DNA of 64,000 nucleotides from Crocinitomicaceae bacterium (GTDB lineage Bacteria; Bacteroidota; Bacteroidia; Flavobacteriales_D; Crocinitomicaceae): the NCBI GenBank assembly GCA_024643725.1, contig JAHEMJ010000015.1, positions 62,001-126,000 on the forward strand, read 5' to 3'. How positions within the stretch are numbered: the stretch's first letter is position 1; the number at the start of each line of letters is the position of its first letter. This document shows positions 36,654 through 45,425 of this stretch, in pieces. The notes beneath the pieces were generated by a model. That model ran no database searches. It was given only the letters and a program-made list of their open reading frames with translations, and was not told where the DNA came from. A program made the translations under genes and the position numbers.

Positions 36654-38108
36654 ATGGAAGCATCCATTCGCGATAAATATGAAGTAGTCATTGGATTGGA
36701 AGTCCATGCACAAATGTTAACGAAAACCAAAGCGTATTCAAACGATATGAATGAATACGGCTCAGCTCCAAACTCGAACATAAGTGTGATTACACTCGGA
36801 CATCCCGGCACCTTGCCTGTGATGAATAAAAAAACCATTGAATTCGCCATAAAATTAGGTTTGGCCTGCGATGCACACATTGCACCTGCCCAGCATTTTG
36901 CGCGAAAAAATTACTTCTATCCAGATTTACCGAAGGGATATCAGATTACCCAAGATACGACGCCTATATGCACTGGTGGACACATCATCATTCGTACGGA
37001 TGACGGCACAGAGAAATCCATCGGTCTGACGCGTATTCACATGGAGGAAGATGCTGGAAAAAGCATCCATGATGTCGATGTGTATGACACGTTGGTGGAC
37101 TTGAATCGCGCAGGGACTCCCCTACTCGAAATTGTTTCTGAACCAGATTTACGTTCATCCACAGAGGCTTATAATTACTTAACCGAAGTCCGTAAACTTG
37201 TTCGCTATTTGGACATTTGCGATGGAAACATGGAGGAAGGTTCGCTTCGTTGTGATGCGAATGTTTCGGTTCGACTTGCCGGTGTTTCTGAATTCGGAAC
37301 AAAAGTCGAAGTAAAAAACATGAACTCCATTCGCAACGTGCAACGCGCCATTGAGTTTGAAATCCACCGTCAAATTGAGGTCTTGGAAAATGGCGGGGCA
37401 TTATCCCAAGAAACCCGCGCTTTTGATGCATTGAAAGGAGTGACCATTTCCATGCGTTCGAAAGAAGCGGCAAACGACTACCGCTATTTCCCAGAGCCAG
37501 ATATGCCACCGATTTCAGTGACGCAAGAACAAATTCAAGCTGTGGCCGCAGAGATGCCAGCATTGCCTAGAGCGCTGTTTCAACGTTACACAAAAGAATA
37601 CGGATTATCTGAATACGACGCTTACAACATTACCGACAATAAAGGAATTGCTTTGTACTACGAAGCCATTCTTGCACACACGAAAAACTACAAATCCGCA
37701 GCCAATTGGTTGATGGGAGACATCAAATCCTACTTAAACGAGTACGGGATCGAAATGGATCAATTCCCCTTAAAGCCGCTTGTAATTGCTGAATTAATTC
37801 ACCTGATTGAGGAAGGAAAAGTTTCCACTACGGTAGCTTCACAACGCATTTTCCCTGCCTTATTTGAATCCAGTGAAACACCACTTCAAATTGCTGAACG
37901 ATTGAATTTGATTCAAAACTCCGATGAAGATGCCTTAAAAGGATTTATCGAAAAGGTGTTTGAATTGAATCCAGATGAAGTAGCTAGATACCGCGCAGGA
38001 GAAAAACAATTAACTGGATTCTTCATGGGACAATTAATGAAAGTGTCACAAGGTAAAGCAGATCCTAAATTGGCAAATGGACTGTTACGCCAAATGCTTG
38101 ACGCATGA
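36654..38108 (+). CDS. gatB: Asp-tRNA(Asn)/Glu-tRNA(Gln) amidotransferase subunit B
   Basis: A 484-residue subunit of the GatCAB complex that converts misacylated Glu-tRNA(Gln) or Asp-tRNA(Asn) to the correct amide. It starts with EVVIGLEVHAQ and has FYPDLPKGYQITQ, EDAGKS, CDANVSVR and EVKNMNS family blocks, plus the C-terminal YqeY-like tail (about 400-484) that holds the tRNA. gatA and gatC are elsewhere. It overlaps the first TlpA-type gene by 4 nt. Confidence 0.97.
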   Translation: MEASIRDKYEVVIGLEVHAQMLTKTKAYSNDMNEYGSAPNSNISVITLGHPGTLPVMNKKTIEFAIKLGLACDAHIAPAQHFARKNYFYPDLPKGYQITQDTTPICTGGHIIIRTDDGTEKSIGLTRIHMEEDAGKSIHDVDVYDTLVDLNRAGTPLLEIVSEPDLRSSTEAYNYLTEVRKLVRYLDICDGNMEEGSLRCDANVSVRLAGVSEFGTKVEVKNMNSIRNVQRAIEFEIHRQIEVLENGGALSQETRAFDALKGVTISMRSKEAANDYRYFPEPDMPPISVTQEQIQAVAAEMPALPRALFQRYTKEYGLSEYDAYNITDNKGIALYYEAILAHTKNYKSAANWLMGDIKSYLNEYGIEMDQFPLKPLVIAELIHLIEEGKVSTTVASQRIFPALFESSETPLQIAERLNLIQNSDEDALKGFIEKVFELNPDEVARYRAGEKQLTGFFMGQLMKVSQGKADPKLANGLLRQMLDA

Positions 38109-39301
38109 AAAATTGGATGATCAAACATAAAACAGGACTCATCATTGGTGCATTCATCGTGCTCATCATTGGTGTGGTTTTATACAATAAACGTCAACAA
38201 TCCTTGCTGGAAACTGGTGGACTAGAAGCAAATTTTGAGGTTTCCGGGAAAATTGCGGATGCAGCAGGACTCATGCTCTTCATCGAGGCGCCGAGTGACA
38301 AAGGAACTATTCCAGTTGCGGAAGGACAAATCAACGATGATGGTACATTCGAAATCAAGGGAAATGTCCCAGGACTCGGCTATTATTTCCTGCGTTTAAA
38401 TGACGAGCAAAATAGTTTAATTCCAATTACCTTAAAACCTGAAGATCGGTTAAAAATAAATACGCGTTTGATGGATTTCGTTTCGAAACCAAATGCAAGC
38501 GGTACGAGTTGGAGTAAGACCATGAATCGCTATTTGAATGAATTCCAACGTTTTCAAGAAAAACAACAGGCGCTTCAATTGAACGAACAAAGTTTATCCA
38601 AGGAAGACGTTGCAAAAGGATTCAGTGCCGCAAAACGCGAGATGGAGGAATTTTCTCGAGCGCAAATGTTGAAGGACCCTAGTAACCCATACAACATCAT
38701 TCTTTCCATGGATTTAGTTCCCAGCATGAGTTTTAGTGATTGGGATCCATCCAATTTAGAGGCACTGAAAAAAGTAACAGAGGCCTTCGAAGAAAAATAT
38801 GCTGGACAACCAGCCGCAGAAACGTTTAGAAACCAATACGCACAGATTGAAAGTGCTTATTTCGAATATGCCTCTTCTGTCAATGGAACCATTAGTGCAC
38901 CTGAAATCGCTTTGCCAAATCCGGATGGAAAAACAATGAAGTTATCTGATTTGAAAGGAAAAATTGTACTTGTTGACTTTTGGGCTTCCTGGTGCGGACC
39001 TTGTCGACAAGAGAGTCCAAACGTCTTGAAAATGTATCGCAAATTCAAGAGCAAAGGATTTACTGTCTTCTCCGTATCGCTGGACGATGACGCGAATAAA
39101 TGGAAAGAAGCCATTCAAAAAGACCACTTAGAATGGCCAAATCATGTGTCCGATTTGAAAGGTTGGAAATCTCCCTTGGTTGGTCGTTACGGTTTCGATG
39201 GCATTCCATTTACAGTATTGCTAAATCGAGATGGAAAAATCATCGGAAAGGACCTTCGCGGAGAAAAATTAGAAGAAAAATTATCAGAACTATTGCCATG
39301 A
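38105..39301 (+). CDS. TlpA-like membrane-anchored thiol-disulfide oxidoreductase with DUF4369 domain (copy 1)
   Basis: A 398-residue periplasmic redox protein. Residues 9-27 are a membrane anchor without a lipobox. A DUF4369-type beta domain spans about 40-130, a helical linker follows, and a TlpA/ResA thioredoxin domain fills about 258-398 with WASWCGPC and the cis-Pro loop GIPFT. It probably reduces disulfides in the envelope, for example in cytochrome c maturation. A paralogue follows with an ATGA overlap. Confidence 0.9.
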   Translation: MKNWMIKHKTGLIIGAFIVLIIGVVLYNKRQQSLLETGGLEANFEVSGKIADAAGLMLFIEAPSDKGTIPVAEGQINDDGTFEIKGNVPGLGYYFLRLNDEQNSLIPITLKPEDRLKINTRLMDFVSKPNASGTSWSKTMNRYLNEFQRFQEKQQALQLNEQSLSKEDVAKGFSAAKREMEEFSRAQMLKDPSNPYNIILSMDLVPSMSFSDWDPSNLEALKKVTEAFEEKYAGQPAAETFRNQYAQIESAYFEYASSVNGTISAPEIALPNPDGKTMKLSDLKGKIVLVDFWASWCGPCRQESPNVLKMYRKFKSKGFTVFSVSLDDDANKWKEAIQKDHLEWPNHVSDLKGWKSPLVGRYGFDGIPFTVLLNRDGKIIGKDLRGEKLEEKLSELLP

Positions 39302-40410
39302 GAAAATTAAGCTTTTTATTCCTGTTTATCCTCCCTTTTGGCTTATTCGCCCAAAACGCAATTCAAGTTAAAGTCTCAGGTATGATCTTTAACACAAAGA
39401 TTGATTCCGTGTTCATTTCACAAAATTTTGGTTCGTATTATAAAAATTACGCAGCAACTGCCTTGGATAAAAAAGGAAACTTTCAGTTCAACGTTCAATT
39501 GCCCAATCCAGATTACTATTATTTGCGCGTTGGATCCGAAAACATTCATTTAATCCTCAAGAACAATAGCGATATTAAAGTATATGGAGATGGATCGAAA
39601 CTAAAGGAGTTCTGTAACTTCGTTGGTTCAGATGAATCCAAAGCGATGAATGACTTTTCACACATTTCCGAAAAATGGAACGCTAAAAGTGATTCAGCTT
39701 TGACCGCAATTAAGGCAGATCCTACGCGTGAACAAGTCATTAACGATTACATGACGCAAGAATTTTTCAAATTTAATAGCGAACTACAAGGATTTATTGG
39801 TGCCAATGCCAATTCAGCCGCATTGATTATTGCGTTAGCGAATATGAATGCGGAACAGGACATGAAAACCTATGAAAATGTTTTAAATCAATTAAATAGT
39901 GCTTTCGCACAAAGTCCGACTGTTCAATCTTTCTACAACAATTTTGCGCAAATCAAAAAACGCATAGATGATGCGACGCTTCTTGCTCCAGGAAAAATGG
40001 CGCCGGAATTCACGGAATTAAAATTAGACCGCAAAAAATCCCTATCATTATCGGACTTACGTGGACAAATTGTCCTCATTGACTTTTGGGCTTCTTGGTG
40101 TGGACCTTGTCGCAAAGAGAATCCAAATGTCGTTCAAACCTATGAAAAGTATAAAAACGATGGATTTACCATCGTTAGTGTGTCCTTGGATACCGATCTT
40201 GAAAAATGGAAAAATGCCATTCAACAAGATCAACTTTCTTGGCCGAATCACGTCAGCGATCTTGGTGGTTGGAATAGCAAAGTCGCAAAACAATACCAAG
40301 TAAATAGTGTGCCTTTCACGGTATTAATTGACCGCGAAGGACACGTAATAAAAACCAATTTGAGAGGTCCGGCGCTGGAAGAAGAATTGAAGCGCATTTT
40401 TGGACATTAA
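39298..40410 (+). CDS. TlpA-like thiol-disulfide oxidoreductase with DUF4369 domain (copy 2)
   Basis: A 370-residue exported paralogue of the preceding gene. The signal peptide (1-18, ending LFAQN) is cleavable. A DUF4369-like domain covers about 20-110 and a TlpA thioredoxin domain about 230-370 with WASWCGPC and SVPFT. I chose the ATG at 39298, overlapping the stop of copy 1, because it starts a clear signal peptide; the open frame to 39100 is a shadow inside copy 1. C-terminal domains of the two copies share long near-identical blocks such as VSLD, NHVSDL and WNSK/WKSP. Confidence 0.9.
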   Translation: MRKLSFLFLFILPFGLFAQNAIQVKVSGMIFNTKIDSVFISQNFGSYYKNYAATALDKKGNFQFNVQLPNPDYYYLRVGSENIHLILKNNSDIKVYGDGSKLKEFCNFVGSDESKAMNDFSHISEKWNAKSDSALTAIKADPTREQVINDYMTQEFFKFNSELQGFIGANANSAALIIALANMNAEQDMKTYENVLNQLNSAFAQSPTVQSFYNNFAQIKKRIDDATLLAPGKMAPEFTELKLDRKKSLSLSDLRGQIVLIDFWASWCGPCRKENPNVVQTYEKYKNDGFTIVSVSLDTDLEKWKNAIQQDQLSWPNHVSDLGGWNSKVAKQYQVNSVPFTVLIDREGHVIKTNLRGPALEEELKRIFGH

Positions 40411-40414
40411 GGCT

Positions 40415-41203
40415 ATGGAATCCCAACAGAAATACACCTATTTTGCTTCGGATTTCCACCTGGGAACACCCAGTTATGATGAGAGCAGAAAACGGGAAGA
40501 AGCCATTGTTGCTTGGATGAATGCCATTCAAGACTCAGCAGAGGAAGTATTTTTCATTGGGGACATCTTTGATTTTTGGTTTGAATACAAAACCGTTATC
40601 CCAAAAGGATTCATTCGACTACAAGCAAAAATTGCGGAATTTGTCGACAGAGGAATTCCTGTTCATTTTTTCAAAGGCAACCACGATATGTGGATGTTTG
40701 ACTATTTTCAAAAAGAACTGGGTATTAAACTACACGCAAACGAATATTGCTTTGAGAAAAAAGGCAAATCATTTTACGTTGCACATGGCGACGGCTTGGG
40801 ACCTGGGGACTACAAATATAAATTTTTGAAACGCGTTTTCAGAAATCCACTTTGTCAATGGGCATTTGCGCGCATTCATCCGAATTTAGGTTTATCCATT
40901 GCCAACTATTTCTCTACTAGTAGCCGTAAAAGCGGCATGTCGAAGGACATGATTTACAACGGAAAGGAGCAAGAATGGTTGTATCATTTTGCGAAAACAC
41001 ATCAAGAAACGCATCCAGTAGACTTTTATCTATTTGGACATCGTCATCTGCCATTGGAAATCGCTGTTGGCAAGGCAACATACATAAACACGGGAGAATG
41101 GCTTTACGCTCAAACCTTTGCACGCTTTGATGGTGAAACATTGAAACTTCTGCAATGGAAAGATGGTCAAATCGAAACATACGATGCAAAGCGTCCAAAC
41201 TAA
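40415..41203 (+). CDS. lpxH: UDP-2,3-diacylglucosamine diphosphatase
   Basis: A 262-residue calcineurin-like metallophosphatase giving lipid X in the fourth step of lipid A synthesis. Metal motifs are SDFHLG, GDIFDFWFE, KGNHDMW, HGDG and GHRHLP, in the LpxH order. The ATG at 40415 lies 4 nt after the TlpA stop. It is far from the lpxD-C-A run but in the same long transcript as lpxK. Confidence 0.93.
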   Translation: MESQQKYTYFASDFHLGTPSYDESRKREEAIVAWMNAIQDSAEEVFFIGDIFDFWFEYKTVIPKGFIRLQAKIAEFVDRGIPVHFFKGNHDMWMFDYFQKELGIKLHANEYCFEKKGKSFYVAHGDGLGPGDYKYKFLKRVFRNPLCQWAFARIHPNLGLSIANYFSTSSRKSGMSKDMIYNGKEQEWLYHFAKTHQETHPVDFYLFGHRHLPLEIAVGKATYINTGEWLYAQTFARFDGETLKLLQWKDGQIETYDAKRPN

Positions 41204-41627
41204 ATCTTGGAAAAATTGCGCGTTAGCAGACTTGCCAAAGGTCGCAAGTGAATTGCTTTCCCTGTTCTCCTCTCCAACTTTTTTCGCCATTGAAGGCGAC
41301 ATGGGCGCGGGAAAAACCACGTTTGTCCAAGCGCTATTGAAATCCTTGGGGATTTCTGAACCCGATGGATCTCCAACCTACGCGATTGTCCATGAATACC
41401 GCTTATCGAATGGGCCTGACATCTATCACCTGGACTGTTATCGCATTGAAAATGAACGAGATTTAGCTCAACTTGGCTTGGATGAGTTATTTGAGCAAAA
41501 CGCTTTTTTCTTTGTCGAATGGCCACAGAAAATTGAAAAAATACTTCCGGATAACGCGAAATGGCTGTATATTCGTTGTGCACCCGAAAGTGAACTAAGA
41601 GAAATAGTCCTGACTTATGATAACTGA
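41184..41627 (+). CDS. tsaE: tRNA t6A37 threonylcarbamoyladenosine ATPase TsaE
   Basis: A 147-residue small ATPase required with TsaB, TsaC and TsaD for the t6A modification at tRNA position 37. Walker A is GDMGAGKTTFVQAL; DLYHLDCYR-type motif appears as IYHLDCYRIE, and FVEWPQKIEKILP closes the fold. The frame opens at 41163, but the ATG at 41184 gives the usual size and overlaps lpxH by 20 nt. Its end overlaps ald by 11 nt. Confidence 0.93.
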   Translation: MQSVQTKSWKNCALADLPKVASELLSLFSSPTFFAIEGDMGAGKTTFVQALLKSLGISEPDGSPTYAIVHEYRLSNGPDIYHLDCYRIENERDLAQLGLDELFEQNAFFFVEWPQKIEKILPDNAKWLYIRCAPESELREIVLTYDN

Positions 41628-42837
41628 TCCTGAATTATTAAAATCACTCATTCAACAAGGTAGTTTACTTCCAAAGGAAGAAATGTTGGAAGTGCGCAAG
41701 AAAAAAGGGAATCTTTTCATCGGCATCCCTAAAGAAACATCGTTTCAAGAACGACGTGTAGCCTTAGTGCCTGAAGCGGTGACCTTGCTGGTATCGAACG
41801 GACATCAAGTATTGATCGAAACCAATGCTGGCGAAGGATCTAATTTTACAGACAACGAATACAGCGAAGCTGGGGCGCAAATTGTTTACGACCGTAAATC
41901 GATTTACAGTTGTGACATCATCCTCAAGGTTGCTCCACCGTCGGAAGAAGAAGTGGAATTGATGACGGGAAATCAAACGTTTATCTCAGCGCTACAAATT
42001 TCGACGCAACCAAAGGAAATATTACAAAAATTAATCGCTAAGAAAGTAACAGCTGTTGCTTGGGACTATATCCAAGATGAAGAAGGAGTTTTCTCCATTG
42101 TTCGTACGATGGGTGAAATTGCTGGAACAACGTCTATCCTAGTTGCTGGAGAACTCTTATCCTCTTTTTCGCAAGGAAAAGGAATGATGCTCGGAGGAAT
42201 TGCCGGAGTGCAACCTGCAGAAGTGGTGGTAATTGGTGCTGGTACAGTTGGTGAATTTGCCACCCGTGCCGCACTCGGACTCGGCGCTTCCGTGAAAGTG
42301 TTCGATAATTCGTTATCGCGCTTGCGACGACTTCAAAACGATTTAGGTTTGCGCATTTATACATCGATTATTCAACCTAAAGTTTTGGCAAAAGCCATTC
42401 GTCGTGCAGATGTTGTTATCGGTGCATTGCGCTCTCCCATTGGACGCACACCTTGCGTGGTGAACGAGGAGATGATTGAAAGCATGAAAGCTGGATCTGT
42501 GCTTGTTGACGTGAGCATTGATCAAGGTGGCTGTTTCGAAACATCCCGCGTAACGAATCACAATGATCCGACATTTGTCAAACATGGTGTCGTTCATTAT
42601 TGTGTGCCAAATATTGCATCACGCGTATCGAGAACGGCATCTTTTGCACTTTCAAACACCTTCTCTCCCATGATACTCGAGATGGGTGAAAAAGGCGGTG
42701 TCGTTGATTTAATTCGCACCCACAAGGGTTTCCGAAATGGTGTGTACATGTACAAGGGGATTTTAACCAATGAAGTATTAGGAAAAGTATTTGACCTCAA
42801 ATACAAAGACATCCACTTGCTATTACCTGGCATGTAA
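41617..42837 (+). CDS. ald: Alanine dehydrogenase
   Basis: A 406-residue NAD-dependent enzyme interconverting L-alanine and pyruvate plus ammonia. The N-terminal GIPKETSFQERRVALVPE block holds the substrate arginine, and VVVIGAGTVGEFATRAALGLGA is the NAD Rossmann motif. It has an extra N-terminal stretch of about 30 residues before that block, common in flavobacterial Ald. It could feed nitrogen balance or D-alanine supply. It overlaps tsaE by 11 nt and the next gene by 1 nt (TAATG). Confidence 0.93.
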   Translation: MITDPELLKSLIQQGSLLPKEEMLEVRKKKGNLFIGIPKETSFQERRVALVPEAVTLLVSNGHQVLIETNAGEGSNFTDNEYSEAGAQIVYDRKSIYSCDIILKVAPPSEEEVELMTGNQTFISALQISTQPKEILQKLIAKKVTAVAWDYIQDEEGVFSIVRTMGEIAGTTSILVAGELLSSFSQGKGMMLGGIAGVQPAEVVVIGAGTVGEFATRAALGLGASVKVFDNSLSRLRRLQNDLGLRIYTSIIQPKVLAKAIRRADVVIGALRSPIGRTPCVVNEEMIESMKAGSVLVDVSIDQGGCFETSRVTNHNDPTFVKHGVVHYCVPNIASRVSRTASFALSNTFSPMILEMGEKGGVVDLIRTHKGFRNGVYMYKGILTNEVLGKVFDLKYKDIHLLLPGM

Positions 42838-43289
42838 TGAGCGTCATCGTTCCTCTTCACTTACCGCAAACCAAATTAAAGTTATCGCGCGAGGATAATC
42901 AAGTGTTCGTTGAATGCTTAGTTCGCCGAAAAAAACTGGTGTTGACGCCTGAAGAATGGGTGAGACAACATTTTATTTCCTATTTGAACCTTCAGCTGAA
43001 ATACCCACTCACACGTATCGCCGTCGAAAAATCGATTCTATATGCTGGACTGACCAAACGTTGGGATATTGTTGTGTACGATGCTGATTTTCAAGTGCAT
43101 ATTTTAGTAGAGTGCAAAGCTCCACACATTCCGATTTCCTTGGATACTTTATACCAAGCGCTGACGTATCAAAAAGAAATGCAAGGAAAATACATTGCTT
43201 TGACCAATGGTTTGCAGCACGCGTATTTCGGCGTTGATGTGACGCAAAAGTCCTTACTCGAATTATCGCAACTCCCTGTAAACGCTTAA
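42837..43289 (+). CDS. Orphan HsdR N-terminal (PD-(D/E)xK) nuclease-domain protein
   Basis: A 150-residue protein matching the type I restriction R-subunit N-terminal domain (HSDR_N_2). Core residues: RWDIVVYDADF followed by ILVECKAP (the E-x-K of the nuclease fold), then a QALTYQKEM helix and YIALTNGLQ. There is no helicase domain and no hsdM or hsdS nearby, so it is not a restriction system. The gene overlaps ald by one base (TAATG). Stand-alone members are common in Bacteroidota and their function is not known. Confidence 0.85.
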   Translation: MSVIVPLHLPQTKLKLSREDNQVFVECLVRRKKLVLTPEEWVRQHFISYLNLQLKYPLTRIAVEKSILYAGLTKRWDIVVYDADFQVHILVECKAPHIPISLDTLYQALTYQKEMQGKYIALTNGLQHAYFGVDVTQKSLLELSQLPVNA

Positions 43290-43837
43290 TTATTGAGGTG
43301 ATTCCATTCGCCTGATTTCATGCGCTGGTATTCTCTAGCAAGATACGCCAATTGAATGCGCATTAAATCGAACGCTGCTTCCGTCTCTGCGCTGATCTCC
43401 TTTTTACGCATTTTCAATTGCAATTTCATAAACATGGCATGCAACAATATTTCAACATCTTGACGTTGCGCCATATTTGACTTTTGCTTAAACTCTTCTA
43501 ATGCTTGATGTGCATCTTCACAAAGTCCTTTGTATTTCGCATCATTCATGATGGTCAACAAACTGTTGTGTAAGTACGTTAATTCCACTAAGATTTCTTG
43601 AACTTCATCGATGTGTCCTTCTTTTTGAAGTCCCTTCATCTTCATTTCACGCACCAACTGCTCGTACCACGTGATTTGATCTTTCAATTGAAATTCATCG
43701 CGAATGGCCGGCTCCAAGACTTGTGACTTGATCAAGTCCATGTCCAGTTGCAACGAACGAACCAAGTCCTCGATTTGAAACAAATACAATAAGTATTCAG
43801 CGACGTTTTCTATTTTTTTTGATTCCGTTGGACGCAT
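43286..43837 (-). CDS. DUF4924-like helical protein
   Basis: A 183-residue, wholly helical, charged protein without signal or membrane segments. The start ESKKIENVAEYLLYLFQIEDLVRSL resembles the DUF4924 family, a Bacteroidota protein of unknown function. Its ATG is 1-2 nt from the stop of the OmpH-like gene upstream, so the two are likely cotranscribed. It converges on the HsdR-N gene with a 4-nt overlap. Confidence 0.75.
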   Translation of the reverse strand: MRPTESKKIENVAEYLLYLFQIEDLVRSLQLDMDLIKSQVLEPAIRDEFQLKDQITWYEQLVREMKMKGLQKEGHIDEVQEILVELTYLHNSLLTIMNDAKYKGLCEDAHQALEEFKQKSNMAQRQDVEILLHAMFMKLQLKMRKKEISAETEAAFDLMRIQLAYLAREYQRMKSGEWNHLNN

Positions 43838-43838
43838 C

Positions 43839-44438
43839 TTACTTTAATTCCTTTTCGATTTGAGCTTGATTTTCATTCAAGTAATTGATGAATTCTTCTG
43901 TCACGTCCATGTTGGGATTAATGTAGTTGATTTGTCCTCCCTCACCGTGCATCAACAATAAATCAATGTGGTGTTTTTCGCAGTATTTTTTCCCAAGTGC
44001 TTCAATTTTTTTGTTTACAGCTTCAAGAGATTTCATGGCTTGCTCTTCAATTTTTGCTCCTTCCGTCTGCTGGTATTGCATGATTTCGTTTTGCATTTCT
44101 TGTGCGCGCTGTTGCACTCGACCAATTTCATTTTGGGATAGAAGTCCACCACGTGCTTCAGCATCTTTTTTCGTTATAAACGCTTCGTATGCTTTGGTAC
44201 GACGATTCACTTCCGCTTCGAACGCGTTTTGCTTTTTCTTGATGATGGCTTCTTCCTTCACGAAATATTCGAAGTGTTTTTTGATGCTATCATTTGAATA
44301 ATAAGCGATTTTTAAACCATCCAAGGATTTCGCCTCCACTTTCGGTTGGGTGTCTTTTTTTGGTTTAGACTTTTCTCCACAGGAAACAAATAAAGTAAGT
44401 CCGATGAGCGTCGATAAAAGGATGTGGCGTGAATTCAT
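43839..44438 (-). CDS. OmpH/Skp-like periplasmic chaperone lipoprotein
   Basis: A 199-residue lipoprotein with lipobox TLFVSC (about residue 20). The body is a long coiled coil (about 60-140, rich in K, E, Q and A) ending in YCEKHHIDLLLMHGEGG, the Skp/OmpH layout in which helical arms extend from a small beta body. Skp proteins shield outer membrane proteins during transit; that this one does so is inferred. Gaps to both neighbours are 1 nt, giving a run of three small genes. Confidence 0.83.
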   Translation of the reverse strand: MNSRHILLSTLIGLTLFVSCGEKSKPKKDTQPKVEAKSLDGLKIAYYSNDSIKKHFEYFVKEEAIIKKKQNAFEAEVNRRTKAYEAFITKKDAEARGGLLSQNEIGRVQQRAQEMQNEIMQYQQTEGAKIEEQAMKSLEAVNKKIEALGKKYCEKHHIDLLLMHGEGGQINYINPNMDVTEEFINYLNENQAQIEKELK

Positions 44439-44439
44439 G

Positions 44440-44682
44440 TTAATGAGTTGATGTTAGTAGTTTTGTCCAATCACTGCGCATTTCAATAAAGCGGTGAATG
44501 CATTTTGTTAAAAATTCTCCTTCGATTAATTGCTCCAATTGATCTATTTGTGGAAATTCCGATTCATTGATTTTAAAGGATTGTTCATAAGAATCAATCG
44601 AAATGCTCAAAATATACTTGCCGTTGTAAGCATGAAGTTGAATAAAAAACCGTTCGTGAGGAATTTGTTTAATTAAACGCAT
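44440..44682 (-). CDS. Small unknown protein
   Basis: An 80-residue protein without recognisable family. It has a short beta-rich pattern (HERFFIQLHAYNGKYILSISIDSYEQSF) and a helical end. I chose the ATG at 44682 (MRLIKQIPHER) because a promoter lies directly upstream; the frame runs to 44697. It is the first gene of the run with the OmpH-like and DUF4924-like genes, 1 nt before the former. Confidence 0.65.
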   Translation of the reverse strand: MRLIKQIPHERFFIQLHAYNGKYILSISIDSYEQSFKINESEFPQIDQLEQLIEGEFLTKCIHRFIEMRSDWTKLLTSTH

Positions 44683-44685
44683 GAA

Positions 44686-44713
44686 CAAAAATAGCAATTT
44701 TCAGGCGTTTCAA
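44686..44713 (-). promoter_or_regulatory. Promoter of the small gene/OmpH-like run (TTG-N17-TATTTTTG)
   Basis: On the minus strand TTG at 44711-44713 and TATTTTTG at 44686-44693 have a 17-nt spacer. The -7 box ends 3 nt before the ATG at 44682. Confidence 0.5.
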
Positions 44714-44717
44714 TCAC

Positions 44718-45107
44718 TTAAGCGATCGGAAATGGTTTTAGTACATCGAATGTGAAAACAATCTGTGTCAATTGCTCCATATCCTTCCCAAGTTCTAACA
44801 TGTCCAAATCGTTCTCTTCATAATTCCAGTGAACATGAACGGCATGTCCTTCTTTTGAAAGGTCCTTCAACAAGTACAATACCTCCACCAAAGCGCTTGA
44901 AGAACTCGTATCCAATGATTCAATGAATAAGTTAAGGCAGGTTCTTGTTGCGGGTTTCGCGGCATACAATTTGACCCAAGAAATCACCGGCTGCCAGAAA
45001 GCAAGAGAATCTTGATCAATTGACTTTCCACTTATCTCCATGATTCCGTTCGAAAGAAAAGAAACGTGTGGTGTTTGTTCTGTTTGCGTAATGACTAAAT
45101 GGTTCAT
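44718..45107 (-). CDS. SiaC-like (DUF1987) regulatory phosphoprotein
   Basis: A 129-residue single-domain protein. The pattern TPHVSFLSNGIMEISGKS, FWQPVISWVKLY, LFIESLDTSSSSALVEVL and VHWNYEENDLDMLELG matches SiaC/DUF1987. In Pseudomonas, SiaC is an anti-sigma-antagonist-like protein phosphorylated at a Thr/Ser in the DTSSS-type loop; here that loop is LDTSSSSA. No SiaA phosphatase, SiaB kinase or diguanylate cyclase is nearby. A minus-strand TAAATTTG at 45124-45131 is a likely -7 box. Confidence 0.83.
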   Translation of the reverse strand: MNHLVITQTEQTPHVSFLSNGIMEISGKSIDQDSLAFWQPVISWVKLYAAKPATRTCLNLFIESLDTSSSSALVEVLYLLKDLSKEGHAVHVHWNYEENDLDMLELGKDMEQLTQIVFTFDVLKPFPIA

Positions 45108-45123
45108 AGTGTATTAAGAGGGT

Positions 45124-45131
45124 CAAATTTA
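45124..45131 (-). promoter_or_regulatory. -7 promoter element of the SiaC-like gene
   Basis: Minus-strand TAAATTTG, perfect TAnnTTTG match, 16 nt before the ATG at 45107. No clear -33 box is seen. Confidence 0.45.
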
Positions 45132-45395
45132 GGGAATCGAACATAATTCATAAAATTTTTATTCGCTAAAATGACATTTTTTTAAGAGGGATTCGCGCAT
45201 TTCGACATATACCTCTCATAACGTGATACTTACAAGTATTGCATTCTTCATTCTTTCCAAATAATTCCTAGAAGACTGCGAATTTAGCTGCTGTTATTCC
45301 CTTCATGCCTCTTTATTTCGGAGAAAAAAAATCATCCAAAAAGGGATCGAATACACGAATCTGAAAAAGAAACTGATCTTTTTTCCCTTTCCATG

Positions 45396-45425
45396 TTGGG
45401 ATTTTAAATTTTTATTCTAATTTCG
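45396..45425 (+). promoter_or_regulatory. Promoter of the RRM protein gene (TTG-N19-TAATTTCG)
   Basis: TTG at 45396-45398 and TAATTTCG at 45418-45425 are 19 nt apart, the same spacing as the sucD promoter. One base differs from TAnnTTTG. The predicted leader to the ATG at 45477 is about 45 nt. Confidence 0.55.

Noticed and set aside
36988-37563. 191-codon minus-strand frame
   Set aside because: Antisense to the conserved centre of gatB, with no domain or start context.
42837-43289. Type I restriction-modification system
   Set aside because: Only an HsdR N-terminal domain is present; there is no helicase, methylase or specificity gene nearby.
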